Notes: generated by a model not told the origin, from the sequence alone. DNA of 64,000 bases from CAZBXD01 sp965216395 (GCA_965216395.1 OZ244156.1:1-64000), one strand, 5' to 3'. Positions 45,694 through 54,924 are shown, counted from the first letter of the stretch. Translations and numbers: made by a program.

Positions 45694-46176
45694 ATGTACA
45701 AATTTTTTCTAACAGCGGTCATTCTTTTAACTAGTATGGTTAATATGGCTTATGCTTCTGGTGATTTGCCCTTACCGCGTTTTGTATCACTGGCCTCGGG
45801 TGAGGTGAATTTACGCACGGGCCCGGGAACACGTTACCCTATTCAATGGGTGTATACGAAAAAAACGCTCCCTGTTGAAATTATCAATGAATTTGATACA
45901 TGGCGTAAAATTCGTGATATCCAAGGGGATGAAGGATGGGTGCACCAAACGATGGTCAGTGGTTATCGCTATGCGATTGTCAAAGATGATGAACAAATTG
46001 TCTATGATGCACCCGATAGTCAATCGACCATTATTGCCCGCCTTGAACCCGGTGTGATTGTGAAAGTTGATGCGTGTGATGCGCGCTGGTGTGATGTTTC
46101 GGTACAGGGCAATTATAAAGGCTGGGTTGATAAATCCGTCTTATGGGGCGTTTATGATCGAGAAATATTCGATTAA
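45694..46176 (+). CDS. Secreted bacterial SH3-domain protein
   Basis: A 160-residue protein with a signal peptide (FFLTAVILLTSMVNMAYA) and two SH3b-like repeats: ASGEVNLRTGPGTRYPIQWV with GDEGWVHQTM, then a second with ARLEPGVIVKVDACDARWCD and GWVDKS. Such proteins bind cell wall in the periplasm. The ATG at 45694 is preferred over 45673 because GGAT lies at a good distance. It is downstream of cyclophilin and upstream of fabA. Confidence 0.88.
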   Translation: MYKFFLTAVILLTSMVNMAYASGDLPLPRFVSLASGEVNLRTGPGTRYPIQWVYTKKTLPVEIINEFDTWRKIRDIQGDEGWVHQTMVSGYRYAIVKDDEQIVYDAPDSQSTIIARLEPGVIVKVDACDARWCDVSVQGNYKGWVDKSVLWGVYDREIFD

Positions 46177-46247
46177 GGTTGGTATTTTTAATAAATTTGG
46201 TTACTATCGCCTATATTCATTATTGGCTAACAGAGAAAAAATAAATT

Positions 46248-46766
46248 ATGACATTTGAACAAAAATCATCTTACACTTATGACGATCTGATTGCCTGTGG
46301 TAAGGGCGCGCTATTCGGTGAAGGAAACGCAAAATTGCCCGCCCCGCCGATGCTCATGTTTGACCGCATCACAGAAGTTTCGATGGATGGTGGCACACAT
46401 GGAAAAGGACATATCATTGCTGAATTTGATATCAATCCTGACCTTTGGTTTTTTAAATGTCATTTTATTGGTGATCCCGTTATGCCTGGATGTTTGGGCG
46501 TCGACGCAATTTGGCAAATGCTCGGTTTTTGGCTGGGTTGGACGGGTGCACAGGGATCGGGGCGTGCCCTTGGTATTGGCGAAGTGAAATTCACCGGTCA
46601 AGTTCTGCCCACGGTCAAAAAGGTGACTTACCGTGTGGATGTCAAACGTTTCATTAACCGTAAATTGGTTCTTGGTATTGGTGATGGCCAAGTTTTTGCT
46701 GATGGTGAATTAATCTATGATGCCAAAGATTTACGTGTTGGTCTCTTTGATAATTCAAAATCTTAA
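46248..46766 (+). CDS. fabA: 3-hydroxydecanoyl-ACP dehydratase/isomerase FabA
   Basis: A 172-residue enzyme that introduces the cis double bond for unsaturated fatty acids. The hot-dog fold active site is visible: His in WFFKCHFIGDPVMPGCLGVD, with Asp in the following LGVDAIWQM helix. The C-terminal KVTYRVDVKRFINRKLVLGI is typical. It works with fabB, which lies 1.5 kb on and is separated by two unknown genes. Confidence 0.97.
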   Translation: MTFEQKSSYTYDDLIACGKGALFGEGNAKLPAPPMLMFDRITEVSMDGGTHGKGHIIAEFDINPDLWFFKCHFIGDPVMPGCLGVDAIWQMLGFWLGWTGAQGSGRALGIGEVKFTGQVLPTVKKVTYRVDVKRFINRKLVLGIGDGQVFADGELIYDAKDLRVGLFDNSKS

Positions 46767-46946
46767 ACAAAAATACAAAATCTGTTTGACAGTTTTTTAA
46801 ACCCTGAATACCATACTTATGTATGTCATGTGATGTTATAAAATTAATTAGAAATATGAGTTCTTTTTCTTCTTCTGAAATGGTTAAGTTATGCTATTCA
46901 CAATAAACTGCTCCACGCGGAACATATCCCTGTCTATAAAGCACAA

Positions 46947-47327
46947 ATGGATATTATTGAACAAATCAATGACATTTTTAATCACTATTCTGTTTCAAAT
47001 AATTACTGTTATTCTCAATTAGATTATTCTCAAAATTTTTTAGTTTCAGAAATTGTGCCTTCAGAGTATGAGTCTTTTTACCAAATCTTTGATGAAAGAA
47101 AATCTCAATTACATGAGACACAATATTTATTGCGCCAATCCTCATTATCTTATCAGCCGGATCTACCCATGGTGGATCACTTTATTGACTTTGATATGCT
47201 TCACAGTGAAAATAACATCATTCAACAAGAGTTTATTACGGCAATGCAAATCATCACAGATCGTTTTTCATCCATAGCCCCTGCTTATCAATCCTATAAA
47301 GAAACAGGTAAAATTTACAATTTTTGA
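46947..47327 (+). CDS. Unknown protein, related to the next gene
   Basis: A 126-residue protein with no family I know. Its C-terminal ~40 residues (VDHFIDFDMLHSENNIIQQE, FITAMQIITDRFSSIAPAYQ) resemble the end of the protein at 47403. The frame stays open upstream to 46862 without a start, reading AIHNKLLHAEHIPVYKAQ. A short frame from an ATG at 46856 (MSSFSSSEMVKL) could join it by a one-base shift near 46890. The gene may therefore be a frameshifted longer one. It interrupts the usual fabA-fabB pairing. Confidence 0.5.
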   Translation: MDIIEQINDIFNHYSVSNNYCYSQLDYSQNFLVSEIVPSEYESFYQIFDERKSQLHETQYLLRQSSLSYQPDLPMVDHFIDFDMLHSENNIIQQEFITAMQIITDRFSSIAPAYQSYKETGKIYNF

Positions 47328-47402
47328 AAAATATTTTTGATTGACTTAGGTTTGTTTCTTCCTTATTGATTAATATGTTAATAACTGTACTCGGGTGATT
47401 TT

Positions 47403-48176
47403 ATGTTTGGTGGTCATGAAATAATTTTTAATTCTCCAAAAGCAGAGACAGATTTAAAAGCGATCGCAGAATATGAAGCCAAGATTATATTTGATGTCGA
47501 AGAATTGCTTCAAAATAATGGGTGTAACGTAAATTTCCAAAAACAAGATGTGGATGATAGAACTCCTGATACTTACGGTATGGGCACACATTTTAAGTTC
47601 TTTATGGGTGATAATCATTTTATGAACGGAATTGTTTTCGCAGGTCTGGAAGAAGACAAACCAACACAGCATGTCGCTTTTTATCCTATAGATACCGTCT
47701 TTTTCTTAAATGATTATGAGTTTCATTTTCTACAGAATATACAGCATTACATACATATTCCTGAGTATAATGCCCAAAATGAAATTTTAAATTTGATTAA
47801 TGATCAGTTGAATGATTTATTTGAAACAGGCCAATTAAATAATCTATCTGTTTACAATCGTCTTGATTTTTCCTGTTCTGTGAACCCAGACACTTACGAA
47901 GCAAGTCAAGGCCATGAAAATGAAGCACAAAAAATTAACTTTTATCATAAAAGAGTGCTAGATTTTCAAGATGTGATAAAAGAATCAGATGTTGATTTCC
48001 AGCCTGATCTTATAAAACAAAATCATGAAGTTTTTTGGGATATGACCTTACCTAATCAAGATAAAATTCAAGAAGATTTTATTCAAGCTATGCAATTGAT
48101 TACATTAAAATTTAAAGAAATTGCTACTGAATATCAAGCTATGCGTTTGACAGGCTCATTATGCTATCATTTCTAA
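47403..48176 (+). CDS. Unknown protein between fabA and fabB
   Basis: A 257-residue, acidic, soluble protein without signal peptide or a family I recognise. It starts MFGGHEIIFNSPKAETDLKA and ends with a helical segment (IQEDFIQAMQLITLKFKEIA) that matches the end of the shorter gene at 46947. The two are probably an old duplication. Low GC compared with fabA and fabB suggests later arrival. Function unknown. Confidence 0.65.
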   Translation: MFGGHEIIFNSPKAETDLKAIAEYEAKIIFDVEELLQNNGCNVNFQKQDVDDRTPDTYGMGTHFKFFMGDNHFMNGIVFAGLEEDKPTQHVAFYPIDTVFFLNDYEFHFLQNIQHYIHIPEYNAQNEILNLINDQLNDLFETGQLNNLSVYNRLDFSCSVNPDTYEASQGHENEAQKINFYHKRVLDFQDVIKESDVDFQPDLIKQNHEVFWDMTLPNQDKIQEDFIQAMQLITLKFKEIATEYQAMRLTGSLCYHF

Positions 48177-48232
48177 GCTTTTTAAAACATTTTAAAACCA
48201 TCATTTTCCCTGTTCACTGTTCATAAAATCTG

Positions 48233-48238
48233 TATAAT
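48233..48238 (+). promoter_or_regulatory. Probable -10 box of fabB
   Basis: A perfect TATAAT lies 39 bases before the fabB ATG, with a loose TGTTCA at 48211-48216 as possible -35 (16-base spacing). It gives fabB its own start of transcription, apart from fabA and the two genes between. Confidence 0.5.
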
Positions 48239-48276
48239 CCCTGTTATTATTTGAAATCAATAAAAGGGTTACTTTT

Positions 48277-49512
48277 ATGACGCAAAATTTACGCCGTGTG
48301 GTGATTACAGGAATTGGGATTGTTTCGTGTATTGGTAATGATAAGGATGAGGTTCTTGTTTCCTTACAAAAGGGAAAATCGGGCATTACACATTCGCCCG
48401 AATATGCTCAAATGGGTTTCCGTAGCCATGTTCACGGGAAGCCGAATATTGATCTGGCCGCGCATATCGATAAACGTTTGTTCCGTTTTATGGGTGATGC
48501 TGCCGCTTACACACACTTATCTATGGAGCAAGCGATTGCTGATGCGGGTTTAACCCCCGAACAGGTTTCAAATCCGCGCACGGGAATTATTGTTGGTTCG
48601 GGCGGGCCATCGACTCGGGCACAGGTTTTGGCCGCCGATATTACACGTGAAAAAAGCCCAAAACGCGTTGGCCCTTTTGCGGTACCAAAGGCGATGTGTT
48701 CCACGACATCCGCCACCGCTGCAACGAATTTTAAAATTAAAGGCACGAATTATACAATTTCATCGGCTTGTTCAACTTCTGCGCATTGTATTGGCAATGC
48801 GACGGAGCTGATTCAATGGGGTAAACAAGATGTTATGTTTGCCGGTGGTGGTGAAGAATTGGATTGGACACTCTCCGTACTTTTTGATGCGATGGGGGCA
48901 ATGTCATCAAAATATAATGACACACCCACGAAAGCTTCACGCGCTTTTGACGCTGATCGTGATGGATTTGTGATCGCTGGCGGCGGTGGCATTGTTGTTT
49001 TGGAAGAATTGGAACATGCCTTGGCGCGTGGTGCCACAATTTATGGTGAGGTCACGGGCTATGGTGCGACATCCGATGGTCATGATATGGTTGCCCCAAG
49101 CGGTGAAGGCGCGGTGCGTTGTATGCAAATGGCGCTGAGCACTGTGCCAGATGATAAACCGGTCACTTACGTGAACACGCATGGGACATCCACGCCCGTG
49201 GGTGATGTCCAAGAGCTTAAAGCGTTGAAAACTGTTTTTGGCGATGCGGTGCCTGTCTTTAATTCAACCAAATCACTCACAGGTCATTGTTTAGGCGGCG
49301 CGGGGGTCATGGAAACGATTTATAGTCTTTTAATGATGCAAAATAATTTTATCTGTGAATCTGTGAATATTGAAAATTTGACAGAAGAGGCTGAAAATAT
49401 GCCGGTGGCGCGTAAACGTCATGATCATGTCGATCACAAAACCGTTATGAGCAATAGTTTTGGTTTCGGTGGTACAAATGCCACGCTGGCCATCTCAAAA
49501 TATGAGGGTTAA
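48277..49512 (+). CDS. fabB: 3-oxoacyl-ACP synthase I FabB
   Basis: A 411-residue condensing enzyme that extends unsaturated and saturated acyl chains. The catalytic Cys is in SSACSTSAHCIGNA, the two His are in NTHGTSTPVGD and KSLTGHCLGGAGV, and the end has NSFGFGGTNATL. Length fits FabB. AAAGGG before the ATG supports the start. It heads a tight run with a VOC protein, csaA, fabI and three membrane proteins. Confidence 0.97.
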   Translation: MTQNLRRVVITGIGIVSCIGNDKDEVLVSLQKGKSGITHSPEYAQMGFRSHVHGKPNIDLAAHIDKRLFRFMGDAAAYTHLSMEQAIADAGLTPEQVSNPRTGIIVGSGGPSTRAQVLAADITREKSPKRVGPFAVPKAMCSTTSATAATNFKIKGTNYTISSACSTSAHCIGNATELIQWGKQDVMFAGGGEELDWTLSVLFDAMGAMSSKYNDTPTKASRAFDADRDGFVIAGGGGIVVLEELEHALARGATIYGEVTGYGATSDGHDMVAPSGEGAVRCMQMALSTVPDDKPVTYVNTHGTSTPVGDVQELKALKTVFGDAVPVFNSTKSLTGHCLGGAGVMETIYSLLMMQNNFICESVNIENLTEEAENMPVARKRHDHVDHKTVMSNSFGFGGTNATLAISKYEG

Positions 49513-49515
49513 AAC

Positions 49516-49938
49516 GTGATTAAAACGAGTTTAACACCAGAACTGAAATGTGAAAGTTATCAACAAAGCTTGCGTTTTTATACAAAGATTTTAGGTTTTA
49601 AAGTGTTGTATAAACGTGAGGACGAAGGCTTTGCTATGCTTGCCTACCAAGGTTCACGTATTATGATCGACTCTTTGCAATATTGTTCTCGGTTTGTTAC
49701 AGCTGAAATGAAAAAGCCATATGGTCGTGGTGTCAGTTTTCAGATTAAGTCTGCAAATATTGATGAGTTATATCATAAAGTTAAATCTGAAAATTGGGAT
49801 ATTTTTTTAGATATGGAAGAAAGATGGTATCGTGCAGATGATGTTGAGCTAGGTAATAAACAGTTTTTGGTTCAAGATCCAGATGGATATCTCTTACGTT
49901 TTTTTGAAGACTTAGGTGAGCGGGGTATAAAACAATGA
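49516..49938 (+). CDS. Glyoxalase/bleomycin-resistance (VOC) family protein
   Basis: A 140-residue VOC-fold protein: TPELKCESYQQSLRFYTKIL at the start, FAMLAYQGSRIMIDSL in the middle and FLVQDPDGYLLRFFEDLGE at the end. The start is a GTG at 49516, with GAGGG seven bases upstream inside the fabB end. It lies three bases after fabB and overlaps csaA by four (ATGA). Substrate unknown; members bind metals and may give drug resistance or act as dioxygenases. Confidence 0.88.
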   Translation: MIKTSLTPELKCESYQQSLRFYTKILGFKVLYKREDEGFAMLAYQGSRIMIDSLQYCSRFVTAEMKKPYGRGVSFQIKSANIDELYHKVKSENWDIFLDMEERWYRADDVELGNKQFLVQDPDGYLLRFFEDLGERGIKQ

Positions 49939-50270
49939 CCCTTACTTATGATGATTTTTTAAAGGTTGATATCCGGGTGGGCACAGTGATTGAGGTGAAT
50001 GATTTCCCCCAAGCACGTAAACCCGCCTATCAATTAAAAATTGATTTCGGCGATAAGATTGGCGTGAAAAAATCATCGGCGCAAATTACTGTGCATTACA
50101 CAAAAGAAGATTTACTGGGTAAACAGGTTTGCGCGGTGGTCAATTTTCCTGAAAAACAAATTGGTCCCTTTATGTCACAATGTTTGGTATTGGGATTGGA
50201 TGATGAAAATAACGATATTGTTTTGATCGCACCGGAACAAAACATACCAAATGGAGGGCGTTTACATTGA
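49935..50270 (+). CDS. csaA: tRNA-binding-domain protein CsaA
   Basis: A 111-residue OB-fold protein of the CsaA/EMAP family. Typical parts are FLKVDIRVGTVIEVNDFPQA, KPAYQLKIDFG, GKQVCAVVNFPEKQIGPFMS and VLIAPEQNIPNG. CsaA proteins have chaperone or secretion activity in Bacillus. ATGA overlap with the preceding VOC gene and four-base overlap with fabI show tight coupling. Confidence 0.92.
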   Translation: MTLTYDDFLKVDIRVGTVIEVNDFPQARKPAYQLKIDFGDKIGVKKSSAQITVHYTKEDLLGKQVCAVVNFPEKQIGPFMSQCLVLGLDDENNDIVLIAPEQNIPNGGRLH

Positions 50271-51067
50271 ATAATTTATTAAAAGGTAAAAAGGGCCTCA
50301 TCATGGGCGTGGCGAATAATCGTTCCATCGCATGGGGAATTGCCAAAACCTGTGCAGATCAGGGCGCGGAACTGGCCTTTACCTATCAAAATGATACGTT
50401 GAAAAAACGGGTTGAACCCTTAACGGCGCCTTTGGGTAATCCGTTATTGGTGCAATGCGATGTCACGAATGAAGCGGCATTGGATCAAACATTCAAAGCC
50501 ATTAAAGAACAATGGGGTGGTCTTGATTTTCTGGTTCATGCCGTGGCTTTTTCTGATAAGAATGAGTTGAAAGGAAAATATGCTGATACATCTTTGGATA
50601 ACTTCCTCAATACCATGCATATTTCGTGCTATTCCTTTACCTCTGTGGCTCGGCGGGCGGCGAAATTGATGAATAACGGCGGTTCGATGATCACGTTGAC
50701 CTATTTAGGGGCGCAACGTGTGATGCCGAATTATAATGTGATGGGTGTGGCAAAGGCGGCCTTGGAAACATCGGTAAAATATCTCGCAGCCGATTTTGGT
50801 GAACAAAATATTCGTATTAATGCCTTATCAGCCGGACCAATGAAAACATTGGCTGGATCGGCGATTGCGAATGCGCGTTACACATTCCGCACATCGGAAC
50901 AAACTTCTGCCCTTAATCGCAGTGTGACTTTGGATGAAATTGGTGGCACATCGCTTTATCTCCTTTCTGATTTATCCAGTGCGGTGACGGGCGAAACCCA
51001 TTATGTTGATTGTGGTTTTAATGCGATGGGCATGTTGCCGCCTGAACGCGTCGAAGAAGATGTTTAA
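50267..51067 (+). CDS. fabI: Enoyl-ACP reductase FabI
   Basis: A 266-residue NADH-dependent reductase, last step of the fatty acid cycle. The nucleotide site is GKKGLIMGVANNRSIAWGIA, and the catalytic Tyr-x6-Lys is in PNYNVMGVAKAALE. The C-terminal part has DLSSAVTGETHYVDCGF. The start is a TTG at 50267 with GGAGGG before it, overlapping csaA. It is coupled to the next membrane-protein gene by TAATG. Confidence 0.97.
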   Translation: MNNLLKGKKGLIMGVANNRSIAWGIAKTCADQGAELAFTYQNDTLKKRVEPLTAPLGNPLLVQCDVTNEAALDQTFKAIKEQWGGLDFLVHAVAFSDKNELKGKYADTSLDNFLNTMHISCYSFTSVARRAAKLMNNGGSMITLTYLGAQRVMPNYNVMGVAKAALETSVKYLAADFGEQNIRINALSAGPMKTLAGSAIANARYTFRTSEQTSALNRSVTLDEIGGTSLYLLSDLSSAVTGETHYVDCGFNAMGMLPPERVEEDV

Positions 51068-51660
51068 TGTTTGAAAAAGAAATACTTGGTGGCTTGGCGG
51101 CCTTTATCGGCTTGATTGGTAATGTGCCCTACATTATTGGTATTTTAAAAGGCCAGATTAAACCGCATGTTTTTTCATGGGGTATGTGGACCTTGATCAC
51201 TGGGATCGCGATGGTGGCTCAATGGTCTGATGGTGCGGGGGCGGGCATGTGGGTCATGTCGGTTACTTTTGTCATTTGTTTTTTTGTTGCTATATTGGCT
51301 TTTAAGGTTGGTAAAAAATCTGATATTACTCTTACGGATTGGCTTGCTTTATTTTCAGTTATTTTGGCAATTCCTGTTTGGTGTGTCACGCAAGAACCGC
51401 TGACAGCCGTTATTATGATCAGTATGATTGATTTTATTGCGACTTATCCCAGCATCCGTAAAGGATATCATAAACCATGGGATGAGGGTGTTTCGGCCTA
51501 TTTTTTTGCTAATTTGAAATTTGGTCTCAGCCTTTTTGCGTTGGAGAATTTTACTTTTGTTACCGCGCTATATCCTGCGTCAATCATTGTTGTGAATAGT
51601 GTTTTGATTGTCATCGTTTTGGCTAGAAGACGTATTGTAACCAGAGAAACGGCTTTGTGA
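51067..51660 (+). CDS. PQ-loop-like membrane protein, tandem copy 1
   Basis: A 197-residue integral membrane protein with about six helices. It has two internal halves. The first contains YIIGILKGQIKPHVFSWGMW and the second DFIATYPSIRKGYHKPWDEG, a layout like PQ-loop/SWEET transporters (helix, P-x motif, polar turn, W), though the exact PQ is missing. It ends LARRRIVTR. Its ATG overlaps the fabI stop by one base, so it is made from the fabI message. Two close copies follow. Function unknown. Confidence 0.75.
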   Translation: MFEKEILGGLAAFIGLIGNVPYIIGILKGQIKPHVFSWGMWTLITGIAMVAQWSDGAGAGMWVMSVTFVICFFVAILAFKVGKKSDITLTDWLALFSVILAIPVWCVTQEPLTAVIMISMIDFIATYPSIRKGYHKPWDEGVSAYFFANLKFGLSLFALENFTFVTALYPASIIVVNSVLIVIVLARRRIVTRETAL

Positions 51661-51661
51661 T

Positions 51662-52249
51662 ATGTTTGGTCTAAGTAAAGAAATACTTGGCTTAATCGCT
51701 GTTTTTGTCAGTTTTTGTGGGTATACGCATTATTTTATTGGTATTTTTAAAGGTGATGTGAAACCGCATCTGTTCTCTTGGATTGTCTGGTCATTGCTTA
51801 TGGGTGTGGCCTGTGCCGCACAATTGAGCGATCATGCCGGCCCTGGTGCATGGGTGACTGGTTTCGAAGGTTTAATGGTTTTCTTGGTGATGATTTCATC
51901 TTTTAAAATCGCTGAAAAAGATATTGCCCTAAGTGATAAAATTAGTTTTTGCTTGGCACTTTTGACAATACCTTTGTGGCTGATCACAAAAAGCCCATTT
52001 TGGTCGGTGATTTTAATCACATTAATAGACGCATTTGGGTTTTATCCAACCTTTAGAAAAGGTTTTCAAAAACCATGGGATGATGGCGTGGGTGTTTATT
52101 GGGCAGGCGCGTTTCAGTTTTTAGTGGCTCTCTTTGCTTTAGAGAACTTTACAATAATTACCGCGCTATACCCCCTATCTCTTGTCTTATCAAATGGTCT
52201 TTTTGTTCTTATGCTGCTCATTCGTCGACGAATGGTTTCTAATTCTTAA
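51662..52249 (+). CDS. PQ-loop-like membrane protein, tandem copy 2
   Basis: A 195-residue paralogue of copy 1, starting one base after its stop. The same landmarks recur: YFIGIFKGDVKPHLFSWIVW, SDHAGPGAW, AFGFYPTFRKGFQKPWDDG, FALENFTIITALYPLSL and a final IRRRMV. The conserved KPH..SW and RKG..KPW turns are probably functional sites. Membrane-embedded. Confidence 0.75.
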   Translation: MFGLSKEILGLIAVFVSFCGYTHYFIGIFKGDVKPHLFSWIVWSLLMGVACAAQLSDHAGPGAWVTGFEGLMVFLVMISSFKIAEKDIALSDKISFCLALLTIPLWLITKSPFWSVILITLIDAFGFYPTFRKGFQKPWDDGVGVYWAGAFQFLVALFALENFTIITALYPLSLVLSNGLFVLMLLIRRRMVSNS

Positions 52250-52253
52250 ACAG

Positions 52254-52832
52254 ATGATTGTTTTTCACAATATATGTGCATTAACAGCTCTGATCCTTGG
52301 TGGCATCGGTACTATTCATTATTTCATTGGTATCTTCAAAGGACAGATTAAACCACATGTAATGACATGGACAATTTGGGCGCTAACAACCTGGGTTATT
52401 GGTTTGGTTCAATATACTGATGGTGGCGGGGTTGGTGCCTATGTGATGATGATTTTTGGCGTTTTAGCCAGCTTAACAGCACTTTTATCTGTTCGGTATG
52501 GATTAAAAAATATTACTCTCTCGGATTCAATAAGTTTTGTTGGCGCACTTATTTCAGTCGTTTTATGGTATATTGTGCAGACACCGCTTTATACGGTTCT
52601 ATTATTGATTTTAATTGACCTTTTTGCTTTTTACCCTAGTTTTCGTAAAGGGTATCAGAAGCCATGGGAAGAAGGCGCATTTTTATTTTTTATGGCTTCA
52701 ATTAAATTTTTACTGGTCTTTTTTGCCTTAGAAAATGTTACATTTATTACGGGCTTCTATCCTTTTGTATTATTCTTACTCAATGGTTTATTTACGGTTA
52801 TGTTATTAATCAGGCGACGAATAATGGATTGA
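52254..52832 (+). CDS. PQ-loop-like membrane protein, tandem copy 3
   Basis: A 192-residue third copy. Landmarks are YFIGIFKGQIKPHVMTWTIW, TDGGGVGAYV, LFAFYPSFRKGYQKPWEEG and FALENVTFITGFYPF, ending IRRRIMD. I use the ATG at 52254, four bases after copy 2; a frame reading further back lies inside copy 2 and is not a likely start. Divergence between copies shows the duplications are old and kept by selection. Confidence 0.75.
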   Translation: MIVFHNICALTALILGGIGTIHYFIGIFKGQIKPHVMTWTIWALTTWVIGLVQYTDGGGVGAYVMMIFGVLASLTALLSVRYGLKNITLSDSISFVGALISVVLWYIVQTPLYTVLLLILIDLFAFYPSFRKGYQKPWEEGAFLFFMASIKFLLVFFALENVTFITGFYPFVLFLLNGLFTVMLLIRRRIMD

Positions 52833-52958
52833 TATGAAGCCTATACGAAATATAAAAAGTATAAATTTAGTTGATTTTTTTTTCTTGAATTCATAATAGT
52901 TTTTCTATTGATTATTATGAGTTAATGAATTTTTTAAAAACATATGGAGATTATAAAA

Positions 52959-53435
52959 ATGAAAAATGCTGCAACGGGATTTATATCCGAATTTAAGACT
53001 TTTGCGATGAAAGGGAATGTGATTGATATGGCTGTCGGTGTGATCATCGGCGCGGCCTTTGGTAAAATTGTGAGCTCACTTGTGGCCGATATTGTCATGC
53101 CTTTATTGAGTTTATTCACGGGGAATGTGGATTTTACAAAACTGGCTTATACAATACGCGAAGCTTCAGAAGGCGTAACAGAGGTAACTATTAATTACGG
53201 ACAGTTTTTGCAAGTAACCTTTGACTTTCTGATTGTTGCTTTGGCGATCTTTATTGTATTGAAGAAACTCTTTGCGGCAAAAAAAGAGCCTGCGCCTGCG
53301 CCAAAGCCTGCAGCGGTTCCTGAAGATATTCAATTGCTTCGTGAAATCCGTGATTCTCTAGCCAAGAAACCTGTTGTTAAGAAAAAAACAGTGGCTAAGA
53401 AGAAGACACCTGCAAAAAAATCAGGTAAAAAATAA
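52959..53435 (+). CDS. mscL: Large-conductance mechanosensitive channel MscL
   Basis: A 158-residue channel for emergency solute release. TM1 is FAMKGNVIDMAVGVIIGAAF with GKIVSSLVADIVMPL, the periplasmic loop has YGQFLQVTFDFLIVALAIF leading into TM2. The C-terminal tail is unusually Lys/Ala/Pro-rich (about 35 residues of KKxAKKK type), longer than in E. coli. The ATG at 52959 is supported by GGAGA eight bases upstream; an ATG at 52944 would put that site inside the gene. Confidence 0.95.
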   Translation: MKNAATGFISEFKTFAMKGNVIDMAVGVIIGAAFGKIVSSLVADIVMPLLSLFTGNVDFTKLAYTIREASEGVTEVTINYGQFLQVTFDFLIVALAIFIVLKKLFAAKKEPAPAPKPAAVPEDIQLLREIRDSLAKKPVVKKKTVAKKKTPAKKSGKK

Positions 53436-53475
53436 CATTTTAATTACAAAATAAATTATCAAAGTCATATTATTT

Positions 53476-53500
53476 AAAAGCCCGCAATGCGGGCTTTTTT
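53476..53500. terminator. Bidirectional Rho-independent terminator between mscL and fumC
   Basis: AAAAGCCCGC-AAT-GCGGGCTTTTTT forms a GC-rich 6-bp core hairpin (10 bp with A-T flanks) with U-runs on both strands. It serves the convergent mscL and fumC genes. Confidence 0.93.
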
Positions 53501-53502
53501 TA

Positions 53503-54924
53503 TTATTTTTTAGGATGGTTGGGACCCAACATATTTTCAGGTTTCACCCATAGATCAAATTCATCAGAAGTTAGAAAACGTAGTTTTAGCGCGGCTTCTT
53601 TAAGGCTGGAGCCGTCTTTATGGGCTTGTTTGGCAATTTGACTGGCCTTATCATAGCCGATATGAGGATTCAGCGCCGTCACCAACATTAAACTGTCATT
53701 TAAAGACTGGGTGATTTTTTTCTTATTCGCCGTAATCCCTTTTACGCAATGATCAGTAAAACTATTACATCCATCGGTGATCAGGCGGATAGATTGCAAA
53801 AGATTATAAATCATGACGGGTTTAAACACATTCAATTCAAAATGCCCCTGTGATCCGGCAACCGTAATTGTGGTGTGATTACCCATCACTTGTGCACAAA
53901 CCATGGTAAGGGCTTCGCATTGGGTTGGGTTGACCTTGCCTGGCATGATGGATGAACCGGGTTCATTGGCGGGTAGAGAAATTTCACCAATACCGCATCG
54001 CGGACCCGAACCAAGAAGGCGTATGTCATTGGCAATTTTCATCAAAGATACAGCCAAAGTATTGAGTGCACCCGAAAGCTCCACCAGTGCATCATGTGCT
54101 GCTAAGGCTTCGAATTTATTCGGGGCAGTTTTAAATTTCAATTTGGTAATTTGTGAAACTTTTTTCGCGAAGAGGGTATCAAATTTTGGCGCGGCATTAA
54201 TCCCCGTTCCCACGGCTGTTCCGCCTTGGGCTAATTCCATGATACGTGGTAAAGCATTATGAACCCGCGCGATGCCATATTCGATTTGCTTGGCATAACC
54301 TGAAAACTCATCCCCTAAGGTTAGAGGGGTGGCGTCCTGTAAATGGGTACGTCCGATTTTAACAATCGCATTAAATTTCTTCGCCTTCGCATTAAGCGCT
54401 TTATGAAGTTTTTTTAATGCAGGAAAGAGCGCATGATGGGTTTGTTGCGCCGCGGCAATATACATCGCGGTGGGGAAACTGTCATTGGATGATTGTCCAC
54501 GATTAACATGGTCATTCGGGTGTACGGGGGATTTGGAACCTTTCTTCCCTTTTAAAATTTCAATGGCACGATTGGAAAGCACTTCATTAATATTCATATG
54601 GCTTTGTGTACCCGAACCGGTTTGCCATACCTTAAGTGGGAAATGGTCACTAAGTTTGCCATCAATAACTTCATCGGCGGCTTTAATAATCGCCTGACCA
54701 ATTTTTTTACTGATCTGTTTGAGGTCGATATTTGCTTGCGCCGCTGCTTTTTTTTGAATGGCAAAGGCACGAATGAGGGGTTCTGGCATGGTTTCAATGC
54801 CAATTTTGAAATTCTCTAAACTGCGCTGTGTCTGTGCCCCCCAATATTTATCAGCAGGCACGGCCACTTCACCAAGGGAGTCGGACTCAATGCGGGTTTT
54901 TTTTATTTTGCTTTTTTTAAGCAT
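53503..54924 (-). CDS. fumC: Fumarate hydratase class II
   Basis: A 473-residue TCA-cycle enzyme converting fumarate and malate. The family signature GSSIMPGKVNPTQCEA is intact; other parts are KIGRTHLQDATPLTLGDEFS, GTGINAAPKFD and the N-terminal DSLGEVAVPADKYWGAQTQR. Class II enzymes need no iron, unlike class I. It stands alone and ends in the shared terminator. A Lys-rich start (MLKKSKIKKTRIES) is slightly longer than usual. Confidence 0.97.
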   Translation of the reverse strand: MLKKSKIKKTRIESDSLGEVAVPADKYWGAQTQRSLENFKIGIETMPEPLIRAFAIQKKAAAQANIDLKQISKKIGQAIIKAADEVIDGKLSDHFPLKVWQTGSGTQSHMNINEVLSNRAIEILKGKKGSKSPVHPNDHVNRGQSSNDSFPTAMYIAAAQQTHHALFPALKKLHKALNAKAKKFNAIVKIGRTHLQDATPLTLGDEFSGYAKQIEYGIARVHNALPRIMELAQGGTAVGTGINAAPKFDTLFAKKVSQITKLKFKTAPNKFEALAAHDALVELSGALNTLAVSLMKIANDIRLLGSGPRCGIGEISLPANEPGSSIMPGKVNPTQCEALTMVCAQVMGNHTTITVAGSQGHFELNVFKPVMIYNLLQSIRLITDGCNSFTDHCVKGITANKKKITQSLNDSLMLVTALNPHIGYDKASQIAKQAHKDGSSLKEAALKLRFLTSDEFDLWVKPENMLGPNHPKK

